DNA from: Butyrivibrio proteoclasticus B316
Lineage (GTDB): Bacteria; Bacillota; Clostridia; Lachnospirales; Lachnospiraceae
Length of the DNA stretch: 64,000 nt
Assembly: GCF_000145035.1 (NCBI RefSeq)
Contig: NC_014389.1
Coordinates: 297,400-361,399 of the forward strand
Reading direction: 5' to 3'
Position numbers and translations under genes: made by a program. Of the stretch, positions 44,877-52,862 are shown one piece after another. The notes under the pieces were generated by a model. The model did not search any database and was not told the origin of the DNA. It saw only the letters and a program-made list of their open reading frames with translations. How positions within the stretch are numbered: the stretch's first letter is position 1; each line of letters opens with the position of its first letter.

Positions 44877-45137
44877 TTAAGCTCCAAGCCCATATAAGAC
44901 TTCTTCATCCATGATGTATTCTGGTTCGCGGTCGACTTCTTCTTCGGTGATCTCAGCACCCATTTCCTCTACAAGGTAATTCTTTAGGCAGATATTTTCA
45001 AGATCACTGTTTTTATTGTATCTTGAGCAAAATGCCTTACCTTTGTACTTAAAATAGAACCTACTGTCACTTCCGATATCTCTTCCACACCATGCACATT
45101 TGATATCTGGGTTTGGATATTCTATTCTTCTAGCCAT
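44877..45137 (-). CDS. Small zinc-finger protein, 86 residues
   Basis: CAWCGRDIG and FCSRYNKNS...ICLKNYL suggest one zinc site; acidic C-terminus. AAAGGAGAATAAAC precedes the ATG. Within the 45842-44645 operon. Confidence 0.6.
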   Translation of the reverse strand: MARRIEYPNPDIKCAWCGRDIGSDSRFYFKYKGKAFCSRYNKNSDLENICLKNYLVEEMGAEITEEEVDREPEYIMDEEVLYGLGA

Positions 45138-45149
45138 GTTTATTCTCCT

Positions 45150-45623
45150 TTATGCAACCTCTTCGTCATATACAGTTCCATAAAACAAAGTCTCTCCGAT
45201 CAGGCTCTCGAGCGAGCCCATATCCCTGTTCATAAATTCCTCGAAGTCATAAGCATTGGTCGCATGATAGGGCCCTTGTTTATCTTCTCCGGTGATATGG
45301 ACAAGCACCTGTCCGGTAGTACTTTCCTTCCAGATCTCAACTGTATCATCGTTATACTCAAATTCCTCTGCAGAATCGTATAAGAGAATATCGTTTTTGA
45401 TCTGGCCTAAGAGAAGCTTTCCTTCCTTCTCTTCCTGTCTTGCTTCAAGAAGATAGATGAGCGTACGACAGTCTTCTTTTTGTGCAGTAGCAAAATCAAT
45501 GATCTCCTGCACTGCATCATCACTGAAGTCGTCGTCGTAGCGATATGCCTTATCTACAAGTTCCTTTGCGTTACCTTCAACATAAGTCTGATCTATGCAT
45601 CTGATTGCTTTCTTCATCTCCAT
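45150..45623 (-). CDS. Hypothetical acidic protein, 157 residues
   Basis: MEMKKAIRCIDQTYVEG..., with TAGGAGAATAAT upstream. Helical N-terminal half, beta-rich C-terminal half (TGQVLVHITGEDKQGPYHA). No family recognised. Same operon. Confidence 0.6.
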   Translation of the reverse strand: MEMKKAIRCIDQTYVEGNAKELVDKAYRYDDDFSDDAVQEIIDFATAQKEDCRTLIYLLEARQEEKEGKLLLGQIKNDILLYDSAEEFEYNDDTVEIWKESTTGQVLVHITGEDKQGPYHATNAYDFEEFMNRDMGSLESLIGETLFYGTVYDEEVA

Positions 45624-45656
45624 ATTATTCTCCTATTCTGTTATCATCCCTGATGC

Positions 45657-45842
45657 TTACGCACCAATCTCTTCGTCATCCCAGAACTCGTCCCACATTT
45701 CATCAGGAACTTTGTTCTTTTCATCAACTGTACCTTTTGTTTCGATCTGGTCCAGGGCTGATTTTCTAGCTCTGAAGTTCCTGCGCATCTTGTTTGTCGC
45801 AGGAGCAAGATCAACTATATCCCAGAAATTTACTTCATCCAT
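45657..45842 (-). CDS. Small acidic protein, 61 residues
   Basis: MDEVNFWDIVDLAPATNKMRRNFRA..., ending DEFWDDEEIGA. First gene of the operon, behind a class 2 promoter. The RRNFRARKS stretch could touch nucleic acid. No family recognised. Confidence 0.6.
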   Translation of the reverse strand: MDEVNFWDIVDLAPATNKMRRNFRARKSALDQIETKGTVDEKNKVPDEMWDEFWDDEEIGA

Positions 45843-45863
45843 CTTTTCTCTCCTTTCAAATAA

Positions 45864-45895
45864 CCGACATATAATTTAATGTCTGTATCATGGAA
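45864..45895 (-). promoter_or_regulatory. Class 2 promoter/leader element
   Basis: Minus strand TCCATGAT, then TTATATGTCGGTTA, then GAAAGGAGAG. Confidence 0.45.
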
Positions 45896-45904
45896 TTTCC
45901 TAAA

Positions 45905-45955
45905 ATAAATAAAGCGCCGCCATGCTACCCAAAGGGCCAAGGCTTGCGCTTTAAA
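45905..45955 (-). terminator. Structured element with GGGTAGC motif, second copy
   Basis: AAAGCGC and GCGCTTT arms enclose AAGCCTTGG and GGGTAGCATGGCG. Follows the stop of the 46003 gene. Resembles 2025-2090. Confidence 0.5.
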
Positions 45956-46002
45956 TTTCAGCTATTCGCTTTTCTTTAAATTCTTTATTTTAAATTTTTT
46001 AA

Positions 46003-46221
46003 TTAAGAATTTTCTACATAATCAAGTATGCTCATCATAAGTTTGCTTATAAGATCATGCTCGCGTACTCCAAGAGCCTTGTATTTTACAGTAAGCTCAT
46101 CCATCTTACCTATCGCTCTTGTCCAGTCTTCATCCGTCATATCAACTCTCGGCTTATCAAGTTCTTTTCCAAGCGCCCACAGATCCATACACATATTGTA
46201 AAACAGCTTTTTCTGATCCAT
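46003..46221 (-). CDS. Small helical protein, 72 residues
   Basis: MDQKKLFYNMCMDLWALGKEL..., all-helical prediction. Last gene of the membrane-protein operon 48146-46003. No family recognised. Confidence 0.55.
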   Translation of the reverse strand: MDQKKLFYNMCMDLWALGKELDKPRVDMTDEDWTRAIGKMDELTVKYKALGVREHDLISKLMMSILDYVENS

Positions 46222-46233
46222 TCATGCACCTTC

Positions 46234-46788
46234 CTATTCTCTTCCTTTGCGGCGCATCTCCATTACGTACTCTTCTGAGCTTTTATACTGGTCAAGCTCT
46301 TTGATTATTTCATACACAAGCGCGGTATTCCCTACCAGAAAAGCCCTGCACACTAATGGTTTGAGGCTGTAATATTTAAAGGGGACCGGAGCATACACCT
46401 GATATATTTCGCCACTGTCTTCATAGACCTTTTGTGTATGGTGTTTCCCTGCCCCGGATTCCACATATATTCCGCTAACTCTTGTACGGTTTGCGTAAAA
46501 TTCCTTGAGCCTGTTAGGGCTATAACCTTCTTTCCTGTTTCTTAGGATTTCGAGTACTGCCATGATGGTAAATAGGGAAAAGAAAAATGCTATAAACCAA
46601 AGGCTCGAGAGCTCTCTTTCACCTATCTTCATTACAGGAAATTCGCCAGCAATGTTATAAATTACAACTGAAAAAATCAAAAATCCAACAGTCGCACATG
46701 CAATAGTTGCCCACAGCTGGATTCTGATTGTTTTGTTGCAAGCTGTCTGATATTCTTCAAGGCTGATGCTGACCGGATAATTTGCCAT
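46234..46788 (-). CDS. Membrane protein, two helices
   Basis: 184 residues; membrane helices near residues 22-44 and 62-82, then a cytoplasmic tail (YSPNRLKEFYANRTRVSG...VMEMRRKGRE). Its start overlaps the end of the CPBP protease gene, suggesting coupling. Function unknown. Confidence 0.6.
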   Translation of the reverse strand: MANYPVSISLEEYQTACNKTIRIQLWATIACATVGFLIFSVVIYNIAGEFPVMKIGERELSSLWFIAFFFSLFTIMAVLEILRNRKEGYSPNRLKEFYANRTRVSGIYVESGAGKHHTQKVYEDSGEIYQVYAPVPFKYYSLKPLVCRAFLVGNTALVYEIIKELDQYKSSEEYVMEMRRKGRE

Positions 46789-47677
46789 TATTACTTAACT
46801 CCTTTTCTTTTCGGGAATATATCCTGAATACCGCCAAACAGCTTGCGAGCATCAGGATTACTGCAAACCATGTTCCTTCAACACCAAAGCCTGTGTTGTA
46901 GGTAGCACTGCTTCGCGCAGATGCTGCATCGAGTTTAAAGATAGAAAACTGAGCTGTAAATCCGCTGTTTGGGAGTCCAAATATAATGTTCTGAGTATAA
47001 TTCCAAGCTGCATGTGCCGCCATTACGCAGTATATACCGCCTGTATAATATACAATCAAAGTAAAAAATATTCCGGCGATAAAAACATATATAATGGGCA
47101 TCATCCCTGCTCCGGGGTTTAAAAGATGAAGTGCAGCAAAGAATATCGAGTTTGCTATTATCGCAACCAGAGGGTTCTTATATGAATGTCTTAGCTTTGC
47201 GTAGATGAAATTCCTGCAGAGAAGCTCTTCTGCAGATGACTGGATGAAAACAGCTATAAATACAGCGATAAGTTTTAATGGTTGAAAAGAGCTGTAGATA
47301 AGCGTTATATCTCCTCTTAATGTTGCCGCCATAACACAGACGGTATTTAATCCTGTGCCTATCATAAGTCCCGAAAGGATCTGCACTGATAATAATCTGA
47401 CATTTTTTACGGTGAGTGCCTTTTTGGCGTACGGATCATGTTTTTCATACCACTTGTTGATGACCATCCAGATTCCAATAAAACTCGTGTACATCAAAAG
47501 CACGTTATAAAAGCCATCTGTATCATTTTTTAACGGGGCGTAGAAGATTATATCTGTCAGTATGATCCCTATAAGCTGGCCTATAAACATCAATATAAAA
47601 GCCGCAATCAGCACGATGGGAATGCTGTCTTTCCAGATATATTCATCTGTGTGAAATCTTTTCATATATTTTTTCAT
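46757..47677 (-). CDS. CPBP-family intramembrane metalloprotease (CAAX-like)
   Basis: 306 residues, ~8 membrane helices. Motif 1 SAEELLCRNFIY, with the E-E-x3-R signature, motif 2 FFAALHLLNP, and motif 3 MAAHAAWNYTQN hold the expected Glu, Arg, His and Asn ligands. CPBP enzymes in Firmicutes often process peptides or give immunity to bacteriocins. It sits in an operon of small membrane proteins, so a role in peptide maturation or self-immunity is possible but unproven. Confidence 0.82.
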   Translation of the reverse strand: MKKYMKRFHTDEYIWKDSIPIVLIAAFILMFIGQLIGIILTDIIFYAPLKNDTDGFYNVLLMYTSFIGIWMVINKWYEKHDPYAKKALTVKNVRLLSVQILSGLMIGTGLNTVCVMAATLRGDITLIYSSFQPLKLIAVFIAVFIQSSAEELLCRNFIYAKLRHSYKNPLVAIIANSIFFAALHLLNPGAGMMPIIYVFIAGIFFTLIVYYTGGIYCVMAAHAAWNYTQNIIFGLPNSGFTAQFSIFKLDAASARSSATYNTGFGVEGTWFAVILMLASCLAVFRIYSRKEKELSNNGKLSGQHQP

Positions 47678-47678
47678 C

Positions 47679-48146
47679 TCAATACCAGAATCTTGTCATT
47701 ATCATCAAAAATGCTACCGTGGCTACAAAGGCTGCTGCACTCCCTTCTGATGCGGCGAATAAAAGGCATATTTCGAACAAGGTGCCTATAAGATTTATAG
47801 CAATGACCTCCAGATTGGTGACATCCATCCTTCTATAAAACCTGGTCTTTTTCTTTATACTCACTATTGTTTTTAGGTAAGAACCATATAATGCCCAGAT
47901 TAAAAGTAAGAGTAACACTGCAGCATGATCCTTAGGAATATAGCTTCCCAGGGAGATATTTCTTTGCAATTCGCTAAGTGATTCATCCGGCAATGCAAGC
48001 AATATCAGATCCAGGATACTAATAACTACCAAAAGCTTAGCGACTGGAAGAATATTTGCATAATTTACTCTGCCTTTAACGCCATTAAAAAGTAGCTTCT
48101 TTTTGCGTTTTTTCTTATATTCTTCAAAATCGACGCATTCTCCCAT
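47679..48146 (-). CDS. Membrane protein, three or four helices
   Basis: 155 residues, basic N-terminus (EEYKKKRKKKLLF), then helices around LLVVISILDLILLAL, AAVLLLLLIWALYG and the C-terminal Ala-rich stretch. GGGAAAGGACAAG precedes the ATG. First gene of the operon. Function unknown. Confidence 0.6.
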   Translation of the reverse strand: MGECVDFEEYKKKRKKKLLFNGVKGRVNYANILPVAKLLVVISILDLILLALPDESLSELQRNISLGSYIPKDHAAVLLLLLIWALYGSYLKTIVSIKKKTRFYRRMDVTNLEVIAINLIGTLFEICLLFAASEGSAAAFVATVAFLMIMTRFWY

Positions 48147-48179
48147 TCATCTTGTCCTTTCCCAAGGCTATAATTCTAT

Positions 48180-48214
48180 GATATTCAGGAATGTACTTTT
48201 AAATATTTCTGCAC
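48180..48214 (-). promoter_or_regulatory. Class 1-like promoter (19-nt spacing)
   Basis: Minus strand TGTGCAGAAATAT, 19 nt, TATCAT, directed at the 48146 gene. A weaker match to the class than the six 20-nt copies. Confidence 0.5.
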
Positions 48215-48221
48215 AAAAAAC

Positions 48222-48246
48222 CCTGCCATATATTACTTGGCAGGGT
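48222..48246 (-). terminator. Terminator of the PBECR4-like gene
   Basis: CCCTGCCA and TGGCAGGG arms around TATATTACT, followed by T residues on the minus strand. Confidence 0.75.
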
Positions 48247-48253
48247 ATATCTA

Positions 48254-48883
48254 TTATTTTATTAAATTTGTATCTATTTTGTTTTTTATTTCTTCGGGTA
48301 ATGTTGCTATGGTATCACTATTCCCAAACGACATTACGGAATATTTTTTCTCTCCTGTTTTCTTTTCAAAAATATGTGTTACTTCATATAGGCCATTGAA
48401 TTTCGAATTATCAATCTCTTCAACCCTAAATGAATATGGTACTTTTGCACTGCTCTTTATTTTTCCTGATGCGTCAGCATCATCTCCCAGACAGATAACG
48501 AATTCAAGATCAGTAATTCCGATGCTATAAGCGAAGGTTAAAGTTTGAATATCAGTAGCTATAACAACATCTGTAATTGTGAGTTTGTATAAGTCCGCAA
48601 GGAATCGTGTTTTCTTTTCTGCCAAATCAAAGGGATGGGCCTTGCTGAATGACACTTCCATTGGTCTCAATCCTTTTTCTTTCAAAGCATGTTTGTAAAA
48701 CTCTTCCGCGCTTAATTTTGTCTCTGCGCCTGTCAAGTGCGCAAACGATGATTTTTTAAATCTTACTTCTACATAAGTATTGTCATACACAAACATATAT
48801 GTATTGCCAACAAGATGCTTTTTATATTTTACTGCAGCATTATGTATTCTTTTTATTATTTGTGATTTCCCAACGTCTCCCAT
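48254..48883 (-). CDS. PBECR4-like nuclease (toxin candidate)
   Basis: 209 residues from MGDVGKSQII; GGAGGAAAA sits 0-8 bp after the T-tract of an upstream terminator. EVRFKKSSFAHLTGAETKL, EEFYKHALKEKGL, and YSIGITDLEFVICLGDD fit the PBECR4 family (barnase-EndoU-colicin E5/D-RelE-like fold, predicted RNases). The gene is separated from a strong promoter by a ~205-nt structured RNA ending in a terminator, the arrangement of type III toxin-antitoxin loci. The family call is from memory of its pattern and is moderate. Confidence 0.6.
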   Translation of the reverse strand: MGDVGKSQIIKRIHNAAVKYKKHLVGNTYMFVYDNTYVEVRFKKSSFAHLTGAETKLSAEEFYKHALKEKGLRPMEVSFSKAHPFDLAEKKTRFLADLYKLTITDVVIATDIQTLTFAYSIGITDLEFVICLGDDADASGKIKSSAKVPYSFRVEEIDNSKFNGLYEVTHIFEKKTGEKKYSVMSFGNSDTIATLPEEIKNKIDTNLIK

Positions 48884-48892
48884 TTTTCCTCC

Positions 48893-49101
48893 AAAAAAAA
48901 GGAAGCCTTTTAACAGGCTTCCTCCGAATAACCACTGGATGTTCGCATTGAAACCATTCAACGCAGTAGCGCATGACCTAATCCTCATACTGGATATGGC
49001 ATTTCCGAAGAACCGTGCCACACGGGTGGTTATATTGATATAATCGCAATAACTAAGCCACAGATTATTGTATTGCTCTGTGTGCAACTCCAGTGCTTTC
49101 T
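48893..49101 (-). ncRNA. Structured RNA upstream of the PBECR4-like gene
   Basis: Begins ~7 nt after a consensus promoter and ends in a perfect terminator (GGAAGCC.../GGCTTCC, 48901-48922, then eight T). Internal pairing is extensive: ATAACCAC/GTGGTTAT joins 49026-49033 to 48928-48935; CCGTG-TGG-CACGG and GCGTTGAA/TTCAATGC form inner hairpins. No convincing ORF. It could be an RNA antitoxin, an attenuator, or a guide-like RNA. Confidence 0.65.
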
Positions 49102-49107
49102 ATAATC

Positions 49108-49136
49108 ATAATAAGCCTCAATCCCTTTCCTGTCAA
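49108..49136 (-). promoter_or_regulatory. Consensus sigma-A promoter of the structured RNA
   Basis: Minus strand TTGACA (49136-49131), 17 nt, TATTAT (49113-49108). The strongest standard promoter seen in the window, fitting an abundant RNA. Confidence 0.8.
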
Positions 49137-49149
49137 TGGATTGCGCGAA

Positions 49150-49356
49150 TTATTTATACGCTTTTAACAAGCTTGCTGTGTATTTACAATATTCTAAATT
49201 TGTCATAGGTTTCGGGCATTCTTCCATGGGTTTATATCCTGTACTGATGCAACCATATAGTTTCTCTGTAGCGATGATTTTCTTTCCAAGACTACATATA
49301 CATTCAACCCTGGACTTTTCCAATAGGGCCTTGCAGTTATTACACGTACGTTTCAC
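49150..49356 (-). CDS. Small Cys-rich protein, GTG start
   Basis: 68 residues. CNNCKALLEKSRVECIC and later Cys residues suggest one or two zinc sites. AAGGAGATCAGCAG precedes a GTG codon at 49356. Follows the 312-residue gene by 12 bp. No family recognised. Confidence 0.6.
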   Translation of the reverse strand: MKRTCNNCKALLEKSRVECICSLGKKIIATEKLYGCISTGYKPMEECPKPMTNLEYCKYTASLLKAYK

Positions 49357-49368
49357 CTGCTGATCTCC

Positions 49369-50307
49369 TTACATGGTCCATTCCGGCTCAGATGACTCAT
49401 CATAATGAGTATCGTAAATAAAATCGCTATTAAAAACGGTTTTAAATTCGTCCGGAGTAAGAGCAATGATAAAATCCTTAACATCGTGTCTTTTTAAATA
49501 ACGGCAATAAGGGGCCATGGTAAAAATAGCAAACTTATTATAATAATCCCTTCGTGTTTCAGGAGGAAACGTCTTCCTAAGTTTCTTTATCGGATTAACA
49601 ATCTTGCCCTTTACACCAAGGAAATTATGCTTATCAGCCCACATCGCATAGTCAAGACAGTCCTTTTCGTATGCAGTAAGCTCAGAAACTATATATTCCT
49701 TAAATTCATCATATGAGGCAAAACTATTTTTAAGATTTTTAAGAGTGCTTTCATAAAATTTCTCATCAGTATTACCTTGTACATAGCTCTCTAAGCTATC
49801 ATAACAATCAAGAAAAGCACTGCCAAGTTTTCCCAGAGAAAGATCATCTTTATATTGCGCATTATAGCAATATACTTGTGCAGCAAGATCGCAGATACGC
49901 TCATGTATATTTGAAGATACAGTAAGGCAAAGCGCAGATACCATAACCGCATCAGCACTTGCTGTGAAATCATCACCAATCTGGTTAAGTCTATCAAAGC
50001 TTTCCTTAATTTCTCCATTAAATTGTTTTGTATCAATATGATATGAAGTGGCTGGCTGTGCTTTAAAGATTTCACGATCGCATGCAAGTCTTTCGATAAA
50101 ATCATTCAGATATATCTGCCCATATACAGCATAGACATTCTGCTTTTCATGTCCCTTCTGAATAAGATCTTCAAGGCTGTTCTTTTCTCTCATAATATTG
50201 CTTGCGTAATAAAAACCAGGAACATCAAGAACCTGATTGTATAATCTTTTTTGTAAACGAGTATTTATCTCTTGCTTTTCCTTTGTTGACTTAAATAAAA
50301 ATCCCAT
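49369..50307 (-). CDS. Hypothetical protein, 312 residues
   Basis: All-helical soluble protein (MGFLFKSTKEKQEINTRLQKR...). No signal peptide. A basic patch KGKIVNPIKKLRKTFPPETRR near residue 235. Behind a class 1 promoter with a long leader. No family recognised. Confidence 0.6.
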   Translation of the reverse strand: MGFLFKSTKEKQEINTRLQKRLYNQVLDVPGFYYASNIMREKNSLEDLIQKGHEKQNVYAVYGQIYLNDFIERLACDREIFKAQPATSYHIDTKQFNGEIKESFDRLNQIGDDFTASADAVMVSALCLTVSSNIHERICDLAAQVYCYNAQYKDDLSLGKLGSAFLDCYDSLESYVQGNTDEKFYESTLKNLKNSFASYDEFKEYIVSELTAYEKDCLDYAMWADKHNFLGVKGKIVNPIKKLRKTFPPETRRDYYNKFAIFTMAPYCRYLKRHDVKDFIIALTPDEFKTVFNSDFIYDTHYDESSEPEWTM

Positions 50308-50383
50308 AATCTAATGTTTTTTCTAATATAAAGTGATAGATGGAAGCTCCTTTTCTTCCGGTTGTTATTCTGTTACTAAATAC

Positions 50384-50422
50384 ACTGTAGCATATCTTTT
50401 TTAGACTTCATTTTTCTGCACA
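50384..50422 (-). promoter_or_regulatory. Class 1 promoter
   Basis: Minus strand TGTGCAGAAAAAT, 20 nt, TACAGT, in front of the 50307 gene. Confidence 0.6.
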
Positions 50423-50473
50423 AACATATTTTGTATTTTTAACAGATTTTGATACAAAATCTTGTAAAACAAA

Positions 50474-50504
50474 ATCCCGCCATAGGATTTGTCTGTGGCG
50501 GGAC
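50474..50504 (-). terminator. Terminator of the coiled-coil gene, displaced by a miniature element
   Basis: CCCGCCA and TGGCGGG arms, T-rich on the minus strand. Belongs to the 50843 gene but is now 331 bp away. Confidence 0.7.
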
Positions 50505-50512
50505 TATATTAT

Positions 50513-50843
50513 AAATATCGTGCGAGAAAACCCCTTCTGACAAAATCGGTTGTGGGATGAATCGCCTTTACGCAAACACATGTTTGTGCTAGAATATATA
50601 GCATATCGGAACCTTGAAAACTGTATATATGGAGTTGTGCCATGAATCTAATAAACTAAGAACCTGTGGCACGTAAAATATACAAGGTGTTTAGTTCCCA
50701 AGCGCCAAAAGCGCATATAACAACATTTTTAAGTATGCCGAAGGGGTTCCGCCCCAACGGAGTAGCGGCACCGTGAACGTGCCTTACTATGCCGCATGGT
50801 ATTTTAGAAACCATTTCCGATAATATCGGTGGTGGTAGTTCAT
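50513..50843 (+). mobile_element. Full-length miniature element (331 bp)
   Basis: After TTAT; ends GTTCAT at the stop codon of the coiled-coil gene, whose TGA is kept because the element ends in T as the target does. Its GTGCCA/TGGCAC stem and GCAAACA/TGTTTGT hairpin differ from other copies by compensatory changes. Confidence 0.85.
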
Positions 50844-51955
50844 CAGCGCTCACTTCTATCTATGAAGTCATTGAGTCTGTCCTGAGTATCAAATGCTTTC
50901 TCTGCAAGATCCTTCTCTGCATCGCGCATTACATGCTCAAGTTTATTAAGCTTAACACGAGAAGCGTCTTCTCTTACTTCAAATGCAAGCTCGCGGCTTC
51001 TGTCGAGAGAGTCAAGCTCCTTCTCATAAAGCTCAACAACTCTGTCATAAGCCTTTGCCTTCTGCTCCTTTACAAAGCTAAGAACCCATCCCGGCTTCTT
51101 TTCTTCAGCAGCTTCCTTCTCAGGCTCAGCCTTCTCCTTTGGCTTGATTCCGAAGAGTTTTCCAAGACTTCTTCCAAGACTCTGAGTTGCTTCTCCAACT
51201 TCCTTAAGGTCCTGCTTCTTCTGTTCTGTCCAGCTTGCAACTTTCTCAAGAGCATTATCAATCTTGGCAATGCCTTCGTATGTCTTGATGGCATCAGCTC
51301 TGTCAAGTCTGATTCCGGCACGAGCAAATGCACGTCCGAACTCACCAAGATTGTTATAAGCAGCAAGGCCCTGTACCTTAGCCTGCTCATTCTTCTCGGC
51401 AAGGAAATCTGTAGCTGCGCTAAGAGTAGCAACTGCATTATCGATAACTTTGTCCCTGAATTCGTTAATCTTCTGAGGAATTGTATAAATACTGTCAAGA
51501 ACAGACTGCTTTGTCTGCTCGGTTACTTCCTTTGTGTTTGCTACTACAACGGCAAAATCGTCTTTTACTTCCGCTTTGAAGTTTTCGTACTGAAGTGCTC
51601 TGCGAGCAGCAACTTCTTTTGCGTAATCCTTTCCCTTTGCTTCGCATTTCTCAATTTCTTCAGTGTACTTCGCAACCTCTGCGCGAGGTCCCTCGAGAGC
51701 TTCCATATAGTATTCTTTCTGCTCTCTTGCAGTTTCCTTTGCTTCAAAAGATGCTTCTGCACTGCTAATGATCTGATCGCACTTGTCAATCTCTCCCTGG
51801 TAACGCTTGAGCTCCTGTCTAGCATGTGCTCTGTTTACATGTGCTGCTGCTTTCTGGACGCGCAGCTCCACTTCTTTTTCTCTCTCGAGGTCTGTCTTTG
51901 ACATTATTGCATGAACCTCAGATAATTTCTCCTTAAAGGAATCAAAAATTCCCAT
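50843..51955 (-). CDS. Long coiled-coil protein
   Basis: 370 residues, highly charged and almost wholly helical, with Ala/Glu/Lys heptads (e.g. AEPEKEAAEEKKPG hinge near residue 280). No signal or membrane segment. Resembles phasin- or apolipoprotein-like helical proteins in composition only. Strong G/C codon bias at third positions compared with neighbours hints at high expression. No known function. Confidence 0.65.
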   Translation of the reverse strand: MGIFDSFKEKLSEVHAIMSKTDLEREKEVELRVQKAAAHVNRAHARQELKRYQGEIDKCDQIISSAEASFEAKETAREQKEYYMEALEGPRAEVAKYTEEIEKCEAKGKDYAKEVAARRALQYENFKAEVKDDFAVVVANTKEVTEQTKQSVLDSIYTIPQKINEFRDKVIDNAVATLSAATDFLAEKNEQAKVQGLAAYNNLGEFGRAFARAGIRLDRADAIKTYEGIAKIDNALEKVASWTEQKKQDLKEVGEATQSLGRSLGKLFGIKPKEKAEPEKEAAEEKKPGWVLSFVKEQKAKAYDRVVELYEKELDSLDRSRELAFEVREDASRVKLNKLEHVMRDAEKDLAEKAFDTQDRLNDFIDRSER

Positions 51956-52024
51956 GGCTTACCTCCTTAATTTTAAAAGCCTTAATTACTTTTATGATTA
52001 TGGAGCGCTTAAATAAAAATAAAT

Positions 52025-52414
52025 TTATAAGGGTTTCTGCAAAATGATGTTTATTTTGTTTTGTGCTCGCGCATTATTTTTTTTACGGGTGCAAGTCGCG
52101 TCCTCTAATTCAACCATTTCCTCTATTGGAAGGCCTGCTTTCATATATCTCTCATAGTTCTTCAATACTCTGTTTACTATGATATGTGCATTATTTCTCG
52201 CACTTGCAGCGTATTTGTATATCTCTGTGTATTCTTCTCGCGAAACAACAAATTGATTGCCATTATATTTTTTCTCTACAATTTCATATATTCGCGTATC
52301 TACCCCATTTTCTATCAATTGAGCCTTATCTCTCAGTGTTTTTAATCTCTGATCAGCTGCTTGTCTTGACACTCCCAATTTATTAGCAAGCTCTGCGATT
52401 ATAAATACTATCAC
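52025..52414 (-). pseudogene. HTH regulator, start region disrupted by a miniature element
   Basis: ELANKLGVSRQAADQRLKTL is a clear helix-turn-helix; YKYAASARNNAHIIVNRVLKNY follows. The element 52424-52556 sits right at the native start: ATGAGCT with an AGGGGGA site lies on its far side. Even after removal, that ATG is one frame away from the HTH, so a frameshift is also present. A GTG at 52414 or the ORF starting inside the element might give some product. Confidence 0.55.
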
Positions 52415-52423
52415 AGGGATTAT

Positions 52424-52556
52424 AAATAACGCACGAGGAAACCCTTTCCGATGAAGTCGGTTGTGGGATGGATCGCCTTTGCGCGAACGGCTGTTCGTGA
52501 TAAAATAAGTCAATCGGAACCTTGAAAACTGTATATATTCGGTGATGGTAGTTCAT
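52424..52556 (+). repeat. Miniature element, internally deleted (133 bp)
   Basis: After TTAT: ACGCACGAGGAAACCC, CCGATGAAGTCGG, GCGAACGGCTGTTCGTG hairpin, CCTTGAAAACTGTATATAT, then directly the right end (TCGGTGATGGTAGTTCAT). About 190 bp of the middle are missing. Confidence 0.8.
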
Positions 52557-52590
52557 AGCTCATACAAATCCCCCTGTTGAAAGCAATTAC

Positions 52591-52845
52591 TCAGTTTTTA
52601 GCTTCCATTTTCTGTACATCCATAGGGGATGGTTTAAAGATGATGCCCTGTACATCCTCTATATTGTGGCCGGTAAGTTCAAGGGTTTCATCCCTATACA
52701 TGGCATTTATGTGTGGTCCAAAAACATGAACAAGTCCTGCGGACTGATATGTTACAAATCCTCGCTCATTTCTCTGAGTAACAACCTGATCACCCACTTT
52801 TGTCTTATACTTAAATTCATCCTTATTTCCATCTTCAATTAACAT
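52591..52845 (-). CDS. Hypothetical protein, 84 residues
   Basis: Beta-rich (KVGDQVVTQRNERGFVTYQSAGLV...), perhaps a small SH3-like barrel. Lies 17 bp after the 572-residue membrane gene, same operon. No family recognised. Confidence 0.6.
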   Translation of the reverse strand: MLIEDGNKDEFKYKTKVGDQVVTQRNERGFVTYQSAGLVHVFGPHINAMYRDETLELTGHNIEDVQGIIFKPSPMDVQKMEAKN

Positions 52846-52862
52846 CTTCTCATTCCCTCCTT

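Noticed and set aside
49346..49358. Nine-base match of the 26-nt spacer to the start of the 49150 gene
   Set aside because: A nine-base identity is expected by chance in a window of this size, and no suitable PAM is next to it.
50789..51901. 370-residue plus-strand open frame
   Set aside because: It is the antisense shadow of the coiled-coil gene 50843-51955, which has a good ribosome binding site and charged-helix composition. The plus-strand product is Leu/Cys/Ser-rich without any motif.
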